This document shows, piece by piece, positions 43,990 to 54,074 of a stretch of DNA of 64,000 nucleotides. Within the stretch, counting starts at the first letter, position 1; the number at the start of each line of letters is the position of its first letter. A program made the position numbers and the translations under genes. The notes below the pieces were generated by a model. That model saw only the letters and a list, made by a program, of their open reading frames with translations, was not told where the DNA came from and did not search any database. The DNA is from UBA5266 sp964610025 (lineage in GTDB: Bacteria > Bacteroidota > Bacteroidia > Bacteroidales > WCHB1-69), in contig CAZSTX010000004.1 in NCBI GenBank assembly GCA_964610025.1, positions 1 through 64,000 on the forward strand, given 5' to 3'.

Positions 43990-46933
43990 TTATTCCTTAA
44001 TTATTTTTATAGTTTTTTTATCAACTTGCAAGAAGTACATTCCTTGCGGATAAGTAGAAATATCGATATGATTATCATAGATTTCTTGTAGCTTTTTACC
44101 TTGAACATCAAATAGTTTGATTTTAGATGTGATGTTTATGTATACTATCCCTTTGGTTGGGTTGGGATAAACAAGTAGCTCGGTATTAGTATTCTGAACA
44201 TTGTCGATATTTAGAGAAGAGGTGAAAAAGTTTTTATTAATAAGATTGCCAGACACATTGTTACATGTAATAAAAGTTGGTGTAAATAGGTAGCCTTCTT
44301 TTGTAGGGACTAAGACTACTGTACTTCCACTGTCAACTTGTAGTGTATACTCTCCATCGGAATTGGTGCTTACCCATAAATTATTCCCATAATTGATTTG
44401 TACGCCTTTTAGAGGCTCTCCGTCAACATCTACTTTGCCTTTAATTGTATAGGTGGGCGAAGACCATACGTTTATACTTGACCAATATAAAAATGCAGAG
44501 TCGTGGGCGATAATTACACTATCATTGTTATATTCAAAATAATCACTTCTTAAGAATTGAGAGAAGATATCAACACCAAAATAACGCTCGCTAAAAACTA
44601 AATTTGCTAAAGAATAAGTGGTGTCGTAAGTGTATACAGCCTTCTCTCTAAGACTAAAAGTGTCATTGACAATATTGCTACGTGTGTATTTTATAAAATC
44701 TCCCTTAGTGTTATAGGTGTATTCTTCTGAATTACTCAAAATCCATGCTGTTCCATCCCACTTATAATATTTATCAAATAAAAGCCTATCATGAGTAGTG
44801 TATGCATATTCCCCCTTGTTATTTGCTACCCAAGTATCGTTAGTGTTGTCCCAGTTATAGTATTCTTCTAATATTGTATTGCCATTTATGTCGTAGTCGT
44901 ATATGGTTTTGTCCCCGTATTCCCATGTGTCGTTTAGCCAGTCATAACGATAGGTATATAATGTTTGCCATCCTTTATCATCGTAAACCTCTTCTACTTT
45001 ATAATTCCCTTTCCAGTGGTCGGTAGCCCAGTAGTAGTAGGCATATGTGTATGTAATACCATCCTTGCCTCTCAATCGATATTCATATTTCCAATTTCCT
45101 TTCCATTTGTCAGTATCCCAGTAGTATTCGGCTTCCATGATTTTATAGCCTTCGTTGTCGTAATCGTATTCTTCTTTCCAATTTCCTACCCAGTGGTCGG
45201 TATCCCAGTAGTAGTAGGCCTCCATGGTTTTATAGCCTTCGTTGTCGTAAGCGTATTCGTATTTTTCTGATTCTGTTTGGTTTACACCTTTTAGTGTATA
45301 AATAGTTGTTTCTGTACAATTATCTTCGCTATCCCAAAGGAAATCTATTCTTGTTTTTGGTGTCCACAGTGGATAATTAGATTGAATGACTATTGCTTGC
45401 ATCATATTGCCAGCAGTATCGTAAACAGTAGTTTTCCTTTTGCTAATTGTATCCCAGTCATTACCATTCCATTCATATGCTATTTGCATAGCAATGCTTC
45501 CATTAGGGTTGCTTACGCCTTCTATTTTCGATGTTTCTATCCAATTATTAATAGAGTCATTCCAATAATACTCACTTGTTTCAAATTCTAAATTATGCAA
45601 ATAGGAGAGAGTAGCTTTAAAAATTTCCTTCCATGTGTTGGTAGAGTCGTTCCATGCAGATTCTTTAAATAATGTTATATTTCCCTTATCATCGTAAGCG
45701 CATTCATGTTTCCAATCTCCTTCCCATTTATTGCTATTGTTGTTCCAATAGTATTCAGCCCCAAGAAGTAGATTTCCAGAAAAATCTTCACTGTATTCGT
45801 GCTTATAACTGTATTCCCATTCATTTTTAACAGAATTCCAAGTGTAAGTAATATCTGTTATGTAATTTTCTATATTGCTGTTAAATTCTTTTGTAAAGTA
45901 GTTTCCTACATTGCTGTTATATTCATTTTTGTCAATTCCTTTCCAATTGCCATTTTCCCACTCGTAATAAGCATACATGCTTTGATAGCCTTTATCATCG
46001 TAAGCGTATTCGTCTTTCCAATTTCCTTTCCAGTGGTCTGTATCCCAGTAGTATTCGGCTTCCATGATTTTATAGCCTTCGTTGTCGTAATCGTATTCTT
46101 CTTTCCAATTTCCTACCCAGTGGTCGGTATCCCAGTGGTAGTAGGCCTCCATGGTTCGATAGCCTTTATCATCGTAAGTGTATTCGGATTTCCCATTTCC
46201 TACCCAGTGGTCGGTATCCCAGTAGTAGTAGGCCTCCATGGTTCGATAGCCTTTATCATCGTAAGTGTATTCGGATTTCNNNNNNNNNNNNNNNNNNNNN
46301 NNNNNNNNNNNNNNNNNNNNNNNNNNNNNNNNNNNNNNNNNNNNNNNNNNNNNNNNNNNNNNNNNNNNNNNNNNNNNNNCAATCAAGTTCCCAATTGCCT
46401 GCTACCCAATAGTAATTAATTATTTTTTCGATATCTCCACTATATATGTATTCTGCTTTATAACCAGGTTCCCATTTATCAGTATCCCAATAGTATTCAA
46501 TAGTTTCTATTACCTTCCCTTCATAATTGTAACGGAATGTTGTTTTATAGTCTTCTGGGGTTATTGTGCTGTCTAAGGCAAGTTTGCTAACTTCTTTTTG
46601 TTGGGGTGTGTTTGGTAGGTTTTTTATTGTTTTGGTGTTTCGCATGCTGTTTGCTTCAGATTTATGTGATTTCGGAAATAAGGCATGTGTTTTTACCTGC
46701 ATTTCTGCCAGTTTTTTTTCAGCTTCTTCTCTTTTTAATTTTTGTTCATGTAATTGTTTTTCTCTTTTTAGTTTTTGTTCTATTATTAGCATTTTTCTTT
46801 GCTGCATTGCTTTTTTTATTTCTATTGAAGAAATAAATTTTTCAGGACTTTTTTCCCTATTGTTTTGGGAAAATACATTGATAGATAGCGCTAAACTAAG
46901 TGTAATCGTAATAAAAAATCGGTTATTTTTCAT
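43990..46933 (-). CDS. T9SS cargo protein with 29-residue YYWDTD repeats, gapped
   Basis: Two frames, 46933 down to the gap and 46279 down to 43990, are the two halves of one gene. The first has a signal peptide (MKNNRFFITITLSLALSINVFSQ split over 1-23) and a Lys/Glu-rich segment. Both halves then carry about fifteen repeats of the type EYDYDNEGYKIMEAEYYWDT with DHWKGNWK, 29 residues each. The C-terminus has a carboxypeptidase-regulatory-like domain (IKGKVDVDGEPLKGVQINYG) and a T9SS type A sorting domain (LLVYPNPTKGIVYINI to QGMYFLQVD). The halves are out of frame only because the gap is written as 100 N. The repeats are unlike any family I can name with confidence; an adhesin or filament role is inference. 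Confidence 0.72.
45008..45271 (-). repeat. Second block of 87-base repeats
   Basis: Repeats with the same core (cc(t/a)..CCAGTGG.CGGTA.CCCAG) begin near 45008, 45098 and 45185, so most are spaced 87-90 bases, matching the block nearer the gap. Confidence 0.75.
45938..46279 (-). repeat. Near-identical 87-base repeats next to the gap
   Basis: Units start at 45938, 46025, 46112 and 46199, exactly 87 bases apart (29 codons). The last two differ at only a few bases. The unit adjoining the gap is nearly the same as the one before, which explains the failed assembly there. Confidence 0.85.
46280..46379. other. Assembly gap (100 N)
   Basis: Exactly 100 N bases interrupt the repeat gene. The flanks are repeat units on both sides, so an unknown number of 87-base units is missing. 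Confidence 0.95.
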
Positions 46934-46962
46934 GACTTATATGTTATTTAATGTTTTTTTTG

Positions 46963-46970
46963 CAAAGGTA
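46963..46970 (-). promoter_or_regulatory. -7 box for the repeat surface-protein gene
   Basis: The minus strand reads TACCTTTG, 29 bases before the start at 46933. Confidence 0.55.
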
Positions 46971-47002
46971 CTAAATATTTATATATTTAAAGTGATTATT
47001 TT

Positions 47003-48415
47003 TTAATATCCTAATGTTTTTAGCATAGATTTATAACTTTGTTCTTTTCCGAACAGTTTAGTTGCTATTTCTCCATCAGAATTTTCGATATTTTCTGTTA
47101 TAATTCTGTCTATAATAACATGTTTAGGAGCAGGAATTAAACAGTGTTGTATGCCTCCATATCCTCCTATTGATTCTTGATAAGCTCCTGTGTGAAACAA
47201 TCCAATGTATTGGGGTTCTGTTTCTACAAATTTAGGTAAAAACACCGCATTTAGATTGGCTTCGGAGTTATAATAATCGTGGCTATCGCAAGTTTGCCCA
47301 CCAAGAAATACTCTTTCGTATTCTTTGTTCCAATTGTTGATAGCAAGTAGTATAAACTGTTGATTAATAGCCCAAGTGTCGGGTAGTGTTGTCATAAAAG
47401 AGCTGTCTATCATATTCCATAATTCTCGGTCATTTTGTTGTTTTTGATGTAATACAGAATAGAGTATGGCGCTGGCTTCACCTACGGTAAACGACCCAAA
47501 TTCGGTAAATATGTCGGGTTCTTTTACTCCGTTGCGGTTGCATATGGTTTTTATTTGGGCTATAATTTCTTCTGCCATATATTCGTAATCATAAGAAAAA
47601 GACAAGCGGTTTTTAATTGGAAATCCACCGCCTATATTAAAAGAATCTAATTCGGGAGCTATTTTTTTTAATTCGCAATATACATTAACGCATTTTAAGA
47701 GTTCATTCCAATAGTAAGCAGTGTCTTCTATACCTGTGTTGATGAACATATGTAGCATTTTTAGTTCAAATTTGGGATTGTTTTTTATCTTATCTAAATA
47801 AAAAGGAACAATGTCGTTGTAGCGTATGCCTAATCGCGAAGTGTAAAATTCAAATCGTGGTTCTTCTTCCGATGCAATACGGATACCTAACTTGCATTTA
47901 CTATCAAGTAAGTTGTCTAATTGATCAAATTCTTTCTTATTGTCTAAAACAGGAATAGTGTTGATGAATCCGTTGTGAATAGCATTAACAATGTTTTCAA
48001 TGTATTGTTCTTTCTTGAATCCATTACAAATTATATAGTTTTCTTTTTCAAATATTCCTTGTTCGTGTAAAGAATCAATGATGTTTAAATCAAATGCAGA
48101 AGAGGTTTCTATGTGTGTGTCGTTTTTAAGCACTTCTTCTAAAATAAAAGAAAAATGTGAGCTTTTAGTACAATAACAATAGTGATAATCAGCATTATAA
48201 TCTGCTTTTGCCATAGCAACATTAAACCATCGTTTTGCCTTGTGAATATTGTCAGATATTTTAGGAAGATAGGTAATTCTTAAAGGAGTGCCATATTGTT
48301 TAATGATTTCCATTAAATCAATATTGTTGAAAAACAATTCACCATCTTCCACTTCAAACTCTTCTTGTGGAAACTCATAAGTTTGTTGAATTAAATCAAT
48401 ATATTTATTTTTCAT
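47003..48415 (-). CDS. Arginine decarboxylase (SpeA-like, fold III)
   Basis: The 470-residue protein is a PLP enzyme of the alanine-racemase-fold decarboxylase group. YCYCTKSSHFSFILEEVL (79-96) holds the PLP lysine Lys84, HIETSSAFDLNI (equivalent to ETSS.YEL) follows, and DSFNIGGGFPIKNRLSFSYDY (about 258-278) is the Gly-rich phosphate-binding loop. FTEFGSFTVGEASAI and GQTCDSHDYY (the CDSxD catalytic site, Cys at about 376) complete the set. Bacteroidetes carry short SpeA-like proteins of this length, without the insertions of E. coli SpeA (about 658 residues). Arginine to agmatine is the likely reaction, but ornithine, lysine or diaminopimelate cannot be excluded from sequence alone. Confidence 0.78.
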   Translation of the reverse strand: MKNKYIDLIQQTYEFPQEEFEVEDGELFFNNIDLMEIIKQYGTPLRITYLPKISDNIHKAKRWFNVAMAKADYNADYHYCYCTKSSHFSFILEEVLKNDTHIETSSAFDLNIIDSLHEQGIFEKENYIICNGFKKEQYIENIVNAIHNGFINTIPVLDNKKEFDQLDNLLDSKCKLGIRIASEEEPRFEFYTSRLGIRYNDIVPFYLDKIKNNPKFELKMLHMFINTGIEDTAYYWNELLKCVNVYCELKKIAPELDSFNIGGGFPIKNRLSFSYDYEYMAEEIIAQIKTICNRNGVKEPDIFTEFGSFTVGEASAILYSVLHQKQQNDRELWNMIDSSFMTTLPDTWAINQQFILLAINNWNKEYERVFLGGQTCDSHDYYNSEANLNAVFLPKFVETEPQYIGLFHTGAYQESIGGYGGIQHCLIPAPKHVIIDRIITENIENSDGEIATKLFGKEQSYKSMLKTLGY

Positions 48416-48434
48416 CTCTATATAAATTTTGTTG

Positions 48435-48442
48435 CAAAAGTA
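48435..48442 (-). promoter_or_regulatory. -7 box for the decarboxylase gene
   Basis: The minus strand reads TACTTTTG, 19 bases before the start at 48415. Confidence 0.5.
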
Positions 48443-48754
48443 TTAAAAAAAATAAATGAGAATAAAGTAAATGATGTGGATTAGTAAAAAAAAATGAAAG
48501 TAAGTGGTTTGCATTGCAGGTTTAATTGAGTTGTAGCTTCTTTACTTTTTTGTTTCTGTTGCTGTGTTGAGTGTTTTATATTGTGTATTTATTTTAAAAT
48601 GAATGAATTAGGTGATTTTATTGTGTTTGATAAAAAAAAGTATGTTGTTTTTATGAAATGAATTTAAAAAAAAATATTATCTTTGCAGAAAAATAAATTG
48701 TTATTTTTTTTATAATTAAAAGTCGTTAAATTGTTTTAAATAAATATTATAATT
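48443..48754. other. Intergenic region before formate-THF ligase
   Basis: This divergent region holds a plus-strand -7 box at 48678-48685 and otherwise T-rich non-coding sequence. I looked for a riboswitch-like fold and saw no recognised core. Confidence 0.4.
48678..48685 (+). promoter_or_regulatory. -7 box for fhs
   Basis: TATCTTTG matches TAnnTTTG, about 69 bases before the start at 48755. Confidence 0.5.
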
Positions 48755-50428
48755 ATGATATTGTCAGATATTAGCATTGCAAAGGCAGCAAAAATTAAAC
48801 CCATACGCGAAATTGCAGCACAAATGGGTATAGCAGAAGAAAATCTTGAGTATTTTGGTCGTTATAAAGCGAAACTTCCTTTGCATTTAATCAATGAAGA
48901 ACAGTTGAAAAAAAGCCGTTTAATTTTAGTTACAGCCATTACACCGACTCCAGCCGGTGAGGGAAAAACTACCACTTCGATAGGTTTAGCTCAGGCTATG
49001 AATTTATTGGGTCATAAAACTACTGTTGTATTACGCGAGCCTTCTTTAGGTCCTGTTTTTGGAGTGAAAGGAGGTGCTGCGGGTGGAGGTTATTCACAAG
49101 TGATACCTATGGAAGATATTAATTTGCATTTCACAGGCGATATAGCCGCTGTCGAGAAAGCGAATAACCTACTTGCTGCACTTATCGATAATCAATTACA
49201 GAATAAAGGTAAAGCCTTTGATTTAGACCCGCGTACTATTAGTTGGAAAAGAGTAATGGATATGAACGACCGCTCTTTGCGAGACATTGTCATTGGACTT
49301 GGCGGAAAAACACAAGGTGTGCCTCGAGAAGATGCTTTTAATATTACAGCAGCAAGTGAAGTGATGGCAATATTGTGTTTGTCGAAAGATATTGAAGATT
49401 TAAAGCAACGCTTGGGAAATATATTTATAGGATATACATATGATAAACAGGCTATTTATGCACGTGATTTAAATGCACAAGGTGCTATGGCAGTTTTGTT
49501 GAAAGATGCTATAAAGCCCAATTTAGTACAAACTTTAGAAAATACACCTGCTATTATTCATGGCGGTCCTTTTGCTAATATAGCACAAGGTACCAATTCG
49601 GTTATTGCTACTAAGTTAGGTCTTACGTTTAGCGATTTTGTTGTAACAGAGGCTGGGTTTGCATCTGATTTAGGAGCAGAAAAGTTTTTTGATATAAAAA
49701 TGAGAAGTAGCGGATTAAATCCTAATGCTGTAGTGATAGTAGCTACTGTGAGAGCATTAAAATATCATGGAAATCAACCAATAGCCGAATTATCAACTCC
49801 CAATGCTGAAGCCTTACGTATTGGCTTGGCAAATCTTGGTAAACATATCGAAAATATGAAAACTTTTCATTTTAATCCTATTGTAGCTATTAATAGATTT
49901 GCTACTGATAGTCAAGAAGAATTGGATTTGATAGAAGATTATTGTACTAAAATAGGAGTGAAAGTGGCACTTAACGACTCTTGGGCAAATGGAGGAAAAG
50001 GAGCTGTTGCTTTAGCCGAAATAGTGGTAGAAGAAGCTAAAAAACATAATAAAGAATTGTCTTATTTATATGATACCAATTTGTCGGTAGAAGAAAAAAT
50101 AAAAATAATAGCAACTAAAATGTATGGAGCTACTCATGTTGAATATACAGCAAAAGCACGTACACAATTAAAAACTATTAATAATTTACAATTAGACAAA
50201 TTGCCTATTTGTATAGCAAAAACTCAAAATTCACTTTCTGATGATGCTAAAGTGCGCAATCGTCCTGAAAATTTTACTATTACTATACGTGATATTGAAA
50301 TTGCTTCAGGTGCAGGTTTTATTATCCCAATAGCAGGCGAAATAATTCGTATGCCTGGATTACCAAAAGTACCATCAGCAGAAGCTATTGATATTGATAG
50401 CGAAGGAAATATTTCGGGCCTGTTTTAA
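48755..50428 (+). CDS. fhs: Formate--tetrahydrofolate ligase
   Basis: The 557-residue enzyme condenses formate with tetrahydrofolate at the cost of ATP, giving 10-formyl-THF. The ATP-binding stretch ITPTPAGEGKTTTSIGLAQA (62-81) and LREPSLGPVFGVKGGAAGGG (positions 93-112) are diagnostic. FTGDIAAVEKANNLLAALIDN, ASEVMAILCLSKD and the C-terminal GEIIRMPGLPKVPSAEAIDID also match (quoted in parts). Length is normal. It is a single-gene unit, and it lets formate enter one-carbon metabolism. Confidence 0.97.
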   Translation: MILSDISIAKAAKIKPIREIAAQMGIAEENLEYFGRYKAKLPLHLINEEQLKKSRLILVTAITPTPAGEGKTTTSIGLAQAMNLLGHKTTVVLREPSLGPVFGVKGGAAGGGYSQVIPMEDINLHFTGDIAAVEKANNLLAALIDNQLQNKGKAFDLDPRTISWKRVMDMNDRSLRDIVIGLGGKTQGVPREDAFNITAASEVMAILCLSKDIEDLKQRLGNIFIGYTYDKQAIYARDLNAQGAMAVLLKDAIKPNLVQTLENTPAIIHGGPFANIAQGTNSVIATKLGLTFSDFVVTEAGFASDLGAEKFFDIKMRSSGLNPNAVVIVATVRALKYHGNQPIAELSTPNAEALRIGLANLGKHIENMKTFHFNPIVAINRFATDSQEELDLIEDYCTKIGVKVALNDSWANGGKGAVALAEIVVEEAKKHNKELSYLYDTNLSVEEKIKIIATKMYGATHVEYTAKARTQLKTINNLQLDKLPICIAKTQNSLSDDAKVRNRPENFTITIRDIEIASGAGFIIPIAGEIIRMPGLPKVPSAEAIDIDSEGNISGLF

Positions 50429-50689
50429 TAGAAATAACATCTAAAAAATAAAAAAACTATTGTCAAAGTAAATAGAAATAGCTTTGAGTAATAAAACGGT
50501 GTTTTATTATAAGGGTAAAAACATTCAAAAAATATTGATGTTGTGTAATGTTCAATGTTAGTAATGGATAGTTTTTACACTTTACGCTATAGTAAAAAAA
50601 AGAAGCTTAAAAAATCCTTGATACCATCAAATGGAGTAATAAGCCTCTTTGATACGATTAACACTTGGTCCGAGTAGAACTTTTCGGAT

Positions 50690-51691
50690 TTAAATATTTG
50701 CTTGATTAGCTGTTATAGCTACCACGTTGACAATGTCATCAATAGAACATCCACGCGAGAGGTCGTTGATAGGAGCTGCCATTCCTTGCATGACAGGACC
50801 TACTGCTTCGGCATTGGCTAAACGTTGCACCAATTTATAAGCTATATTGCCTACTTCGAGAGTTGGAAATACTAACACATTAGCTTTTCCAGCTATAGGA
50901 CTATCAGACGCTTTGCTTGCAGCAACCGCTGGAACAATAGCCGCATCGGCTTGCAATTCTCCGTCAATGGCTAAAGTAGGAGCTAATTTTTTAGCGATAG
51001 CAGTAGCTTCTACTACTTTTTCGACCATTTCGTGTTGCGCACTTCCTTTTGTCGAAAAACTTAACATAGCAACACGTGGTTCGATACCGGCTACACTTTT
51101 AGCTGTTTGTGCAGTAACGACAGCTATTTCGGCTAACTCTTGTGCCGAAGGATTAGGATGCGCTGCACAATCGGCAAAAACCATAATACCATTATCGCCC
51201 CAGTGTTTTTCTTTCATTATCATAATAAAAGCTCCTGAAACAACACTTACGCCGGGTAAAGTTTTTACTATTTGAAATGCTGGACGCAATACGTTGCCCG
51301 TAGCATTGATAGCACCTGCAACTTCACCGTCTGCTTCTTTATTATTTTTAATCAACAAAGGAGCTAAATATAAAGGGTCTTTCACTAATTTTCTAGCTTC
51401 TTCCATTGTCATTCCTTTGCTTTTACGAAGTTCGCATAACAATTCGGCATAAAATTCTATTTTAGGATTGTTTTCAGCATCAATAATAACTGCTTTTTCT
51501 ATATGATTTAAATGCCATTCTTTTGCTTTATTGAAAATAGTGTCTCTATTTCCAATGAGAATTAAGCGAGCAATTTTTTCTTTTAGAATGATATCTGCTG
51601 CTTTCATCATTCTTTCTTCTGTTCCTTCGGGAAGCACAATGCACTTGTTGGCTTGCTGTGCCATTGATTTAATATTTTGTAATAAACTCAT
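50690..51691 (-). CDS. pta: Phosphate acetyltransferase
   Basis: The 333-residue protein is the short class I phosphotransacetylase that converts acetyl-CoA and phosphate to acetyl phosphate. Family landmarks are CIVLPEGTEERMMKAADII (18-36), DGEVAGAINATGNVLRPAFQIVKT (in parts, about 121-144), FADCAAHPNPSAQELAEIAV, ARVAMLSFSTKGSA-like RVAMLSFSTKGSAQHEMVEK, ANVLVFPTLEVGNIAYKLVQ, and MQGMAAPINDLSRGCSIDDI near the end. It partners AckA (3075-4277), but the two genes are far apart. Confidence 0.95.
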   Translation of the reverse strand: MSLLQNIKSMAQQANKCIVLPEGTEERMMKAADIILKEKIARLILIGNRDTIFNKAKEWHLNHIEKAVIIDAENNPKIEFYAELLCELRKSKGMTMEEARKLVKDPLYLAPLLIKNNKEADGEVAGAINATGNVLRPAFQIVKTLPGVSVVSGAFIMIMKEKHWGDNGIMVFADCAAHPNPSAQELAEIAVVTAQTAKSVAGIEPRVAMLSFSTKGSAQHEMVEKVVEATAIAKKLAPTLAIDGELQADAAIVPAVAASKASDSPIAGKANVLVFPTLEVGNIAYKLVQRLANAEAVGPVMQGMAAPINDLSRGCSIDDIVNVVAITANQANI

Positions 51692-51735
51692 AAATAGGAT
51701 GTTTTTTTATGTAATGATTATTTATTTTACGATTG

Positions 51736-51743
51736 CAAAAATA
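51736..51743 (-). promoter_or_regulatory. -7 box for pta
   Basis: The minus strand reads TATTTTTG, about 45 bases before the start at 51691. Confidence 0.45.
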
Positions 51744-51844
51744 GAAAAAATTATGATATGTTTTGATGTACTAACTATTTACACATAATTTGTTGATGAA
51801 TGTAAAAAAAATAAAATTTTTCATTTTTATATATAAATAAAATG

Positions 51845-51852
51845 TATCTTTG
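51845..51852 (+). promoter_or_regulatory. -7 box for rpsF-rpsR-rplI
   Basis: TATCTTTG matches TAnnTTTG, 53 bases before the rpsF start. The leader is very AT-rich and I saw no convincing S6:S18 binding structure. Confidence 0.55.
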
Positions 51853-51905
51853 CAATCCAAAAAAATAAAGTATAAATTAATATTATTTAAAACATTATCA
51901 ACAAT

Positions 51906-52277
51906 ATGTTAAATCATTACGAGACCGTTTTCATTATAACTCCCGTTTTATCTGACGAACAGATGAAGGAAACGGTTAATAAATTTGAAAAATTTTTACT
52001 TGATAACAAATGTGAAATTGTTTATCAAGTAAATTGGGGGATGAGAAAGTTAGCGTATCCTATTTTGAAAAAATCAACTGGATTTTATCATTTGATTGAA
52101 TTTAAGGCAGAAGCGTCATTTGTGAAAGAATGGGAAATTCATTTTAAACATGATGAAAGAATTTTGCGTTATCTAACTGTAGCACTTGATAAAAATGCTA
52201 TTCAATATAGTGAAAGAAGACGCGAAAATAAGAATAATGCTTCAAAAGAAGCTGTAAAATCAAGTATTAACGAATAA
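51906..52277 (+). CDS. rpsF: 30S ribosomal protein S6
   Basis: The 123-residue protein shows the S6 ferredoxin-like fold: [20 protein letters not shown], then [20 protein letters not shown] and the FEVK-type end [15 protein letters not shown]. It is the first gene of the conserved S6-S18-L9 operon, with 11 bases to rpsR. The C-terminal tail (about 100-123) is a charged extension usual in Bacteroidetes. Confidence 0.97.
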   Translation: MLNHYETVFIITPVLSDEQMKETVNKFEKFLLDNKCEIVYQVNWGMRKLAYPILKKSTGFYHLIEFKAEASFVKEWEIHFKHDERILRYLTVALDKNAIQYSERRRENKNNASKEAVKSSINE

Positions 52278-52288
52278 TTGACACTATC

Positions 52289-52576
52289 ATGGCACAATCA
52301 AAATCAAAATCGAACACTGATATTAGATTTTTAACTCCAATAGCGGTTGATGTTAAAAAGAAAAAGTTTTGTCGTTTTAAAAAACATGGCATAAAATATA
52401 TTGATTATAAAGATGAACAATATTTAATGCGTTTTATTAATGACCAAGGAAAAATATTACCGAGACGCCTCACAGGAACTTCTCTGAAATATCAAAAGAA
52501 AGTAGCACAGGCTATTAAAAGAGCAAGGCATATTGCTATTTTACCTTATGTAGCCGATAACTTAAAAGAAAAATAG
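52289..52576 (+). CDS. rpsR: 30S ribosomal protein S18
   Basis: The 95-residue protein is a typical S18: [20 protein letters not shown] is followed by the diagnostic [20 protein letters not shown] and [15 protein letters not shown]. Its N-terminal extension is a little longer than in E. coli. It binds next to S6 on the 30S platform. Confidence 0.97.
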   Translation: MAQSKSKSNTDIRFLTPIAVDVKKKKFCRFKKHGIKYIDYKDEQYLMRFINDQGKILPRRLTGTSLKYQKKVAQAIKRARHIAILPYVADNLKEK

Positions 52577-52589
52577 GAGGATTTATAGT

Positions 52590-53042
52590 ATGGAAATTAT
52601 TTTAAAAGAAGATATAATAAATTTAGGATTTACAAATGATATTGTAAAAGTAAAAGATGGATATGCTAGAAATTATCTATTTCCTAAAAAGTTAGCTATT
52701 CCAGCTACAGAGTCAAATAAAAAAATATTAGCTGAAAATTTAAGGCAACGCAGTCATAAATTGGAAAAAATTAAAAACGATGCTATGAGTTTAGCCGAGC
52801 GTTTAACTAATTTAACAATTGATGTGAATGTTAAAGCAACAGAAGAAGGAATTGTTTATGGTTCTGTTACTAATATTGTTATAGCCGAAATACTCAAAAA
52901 TAAATACGATATTGAGTTAGAACGAAAAAAGATTGTTATTCAAGGTAATCATATTAAAGAACTAGGAAAACATAAAGCTAGTATACTATTGCACAAAGAT
53001 GTTTGTATTGATATAGATATCAATGTGTTAAAAGAAGAATAA
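52590..53042 (+). CDS. rplI: 50S ribosomal protein L9
   Basis: The 150-residue protein has the L9 N-terminal domain with the signature INLGFTNDIVKVKDGYARNY and LFPKKLAIPAT, then a long connecting helix and a C-terminal domain including EGIVYGSVTNIVIAEIL, where the usual KLFGSVT is VYGSVT. It is the last gene of the operon, followed by a convergent rsgA and a shared hairpin terminator. Confidence 0.97.
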   Translation: MEIILKEDIINLGFTNDIVKVKDGYARNYLFPKKLAIPATESNKKILAENLRQRSHKLEKIKNDAMSLAERLTNLTIDVNVKATEEGIVYGSVTNIVIAEILKNKYDIELERKKIVIQGNHIKELGKHKASILLHKDVCIDIDINVLKEE

Positions 53043-53074
53043 TTATTGTGTATTAATTATTATATGTGTAAGAA

Positions 53075-53110
53075 AAAGAATGGATGTTTTTATTTAAGCA
53101 TCCATTCTTT
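53075..53110. terminator. Shared hairpin between rplI and rsgA
   Basis: AAAGAATGGATG (53075-53086) pairs perfectly over 12 bases with 53099-53110. The right arm overlaps the end of the rsgA coding sequence, whose last codons (EWMLK) are in the stem. U-rich sequence follows on the minus strand and more weakly on the plus strand, so it probably ends both transcripts. Confidence 0.75.
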
Positions 53111-54040
53111 TAATTCTATATCTTCATGTTCTATAATAGCAATATAGTTTTTATACCTCGAATAAGCTATTTCTCCTTTTTCAACAGCGTCTTTTATAGC
53201 ACATTCTGGTTCATGTGTGTGTGTACAATTGTTAAATTTGCAAGCTGGTAACAAACGCAGCATTTCAGGGAAATAGTGAGACACTTCTTCTTTAGTATAT
53301 TGTATTAATCCAAATTCTTTTATCCCAGGTGAGTCGATAATATAGCCACCAAATGACAAATCGAACATTTCGACAAAAGTAGTCGTATGTTTACCTTTTT
53401 TATAATATTCAGAAATATCGCCAATTTTTAGCTTTAAATTGCTATCAATACTATTAATAATAGTAGATTTGCCTACACCAGATATCCCCCCAAAAAACGA
53501 TACTTTATTTTTCATCAATTGTTTTAATTCTTTTATTCCTTTAGCTGTTACACACGATGTAGAAATACAAGTATATCCTATTTTTTCGTATATTTTTTTT
53601 AAGAGTTTAAGTTCTTCTTTTTCTTTATCCCCGTAGATATCAATTTTATTAAAAACAATAATGCTTTCGATGCGGAAGGCTTCGGCAGCAGTAAGGAAGC
53701 GGTCGATAAATCCTAAAGGAGTGCGTGGGTGTGATAAGCTGACAATAAGAAAGACCCTATCGATATTAGCAGCTAATATATGTGAAATGCGAGATAAATT
53801 AGTGGATTTACGGATAATGTAATTTTTTCGATGTTCTATATCGGTTATTAATCCGATGTTTTGATGCTCTTCTTTGATAAAAAATACATAGTCGCCAACG
53901 GCAATAGGATTAGTAGTTTTAATGCCATGAATACGAAATTGCCCTTTTAGTTTACAGTGTATAGTTTCGCCATTATCTGTTCGTATGGCATAGATACTTC
54001 CTGTAGATTTAATTACAATTCCTTTTCTTTTTTTTGACAT
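53090..54040 (-). CDS. rsgA: Ribosome small-subunit biogenesis GTPase RsgA
   Basis: The 316-residue protein is a circularly permuted GTPase acting late in 30S maturation. An OB-fold N-terminus (about 1-75) is followed by the G4 motif VFNKIDIYG (about 133-141) ahead of the P-loop GGISGVGKSTIINSI (about 188-202) and IDSPGIKEFGL, as expected for the permuted order. The zinc-binding end CKFNNCTHTHEPEC (about 273-286) is intact. It is the last gene of a co-directional run M6 protease, C40 peptidase, YitT, rsgA, with 34 bases to yitT. Confidence 0.95.
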   Translation of the reverse strand: MSKKRKGIVIKSTGSIYAIRTDNGETIHCKLKGQFRIHGIKTTNPIAVGDYVFFIKEEHQNIGLITDIEHRKNYIIRKSTNLSRISHILAANIDRVFLIVSLSHPRTPLGFIDRFLTAAEAFRIESIIVFNKIDIYGDKEKEELKLLKKIYEKIGYTCISTSCVTAKGIKELKQLMKNKVSFFGGISGVGKSTIINSIDSNLKLKIGDISEYYKKGKHTTTFVEMFDLSFGGYIIDSPGIKEFGLIQYTKEEVSHYFPEMLRLLPACKFNNCTHTHEPECAIKDAVEKGEIAYSRYKNYIAIIEHEDIELKEWMLK

Positions 54041-54074
54041 ATTTTTCGATTATCAAATGAATCAATATAAATGT

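Noticed and set aside
45938..46279. 87-base spaced repeats as a CRISPR array
   Set aside because: The units are nearly identical throughout, without unique spacers, and encode a regular protein repeat.
45799..46419. Plus-strand frame with repeated VVGIPVVVGLHGFIAFVVV
   Set aside because: It is the antisense of the YYWDTD repeats. The apparent membrane protein repeats with the same 87-base period and runs through the N gap.
46256..46933. Two separate genes either side of the 46280 gap
   Set aside because: Both sides carry the same repeat type on the same strand. Their frame difference reflects the arbitrary 100-N length, not a real frameshift.
48443..48754. Riboswitch upstream of fhs
   Set aside because: I found no conserved core of a known class; the region is T-rich with only a -7 box.
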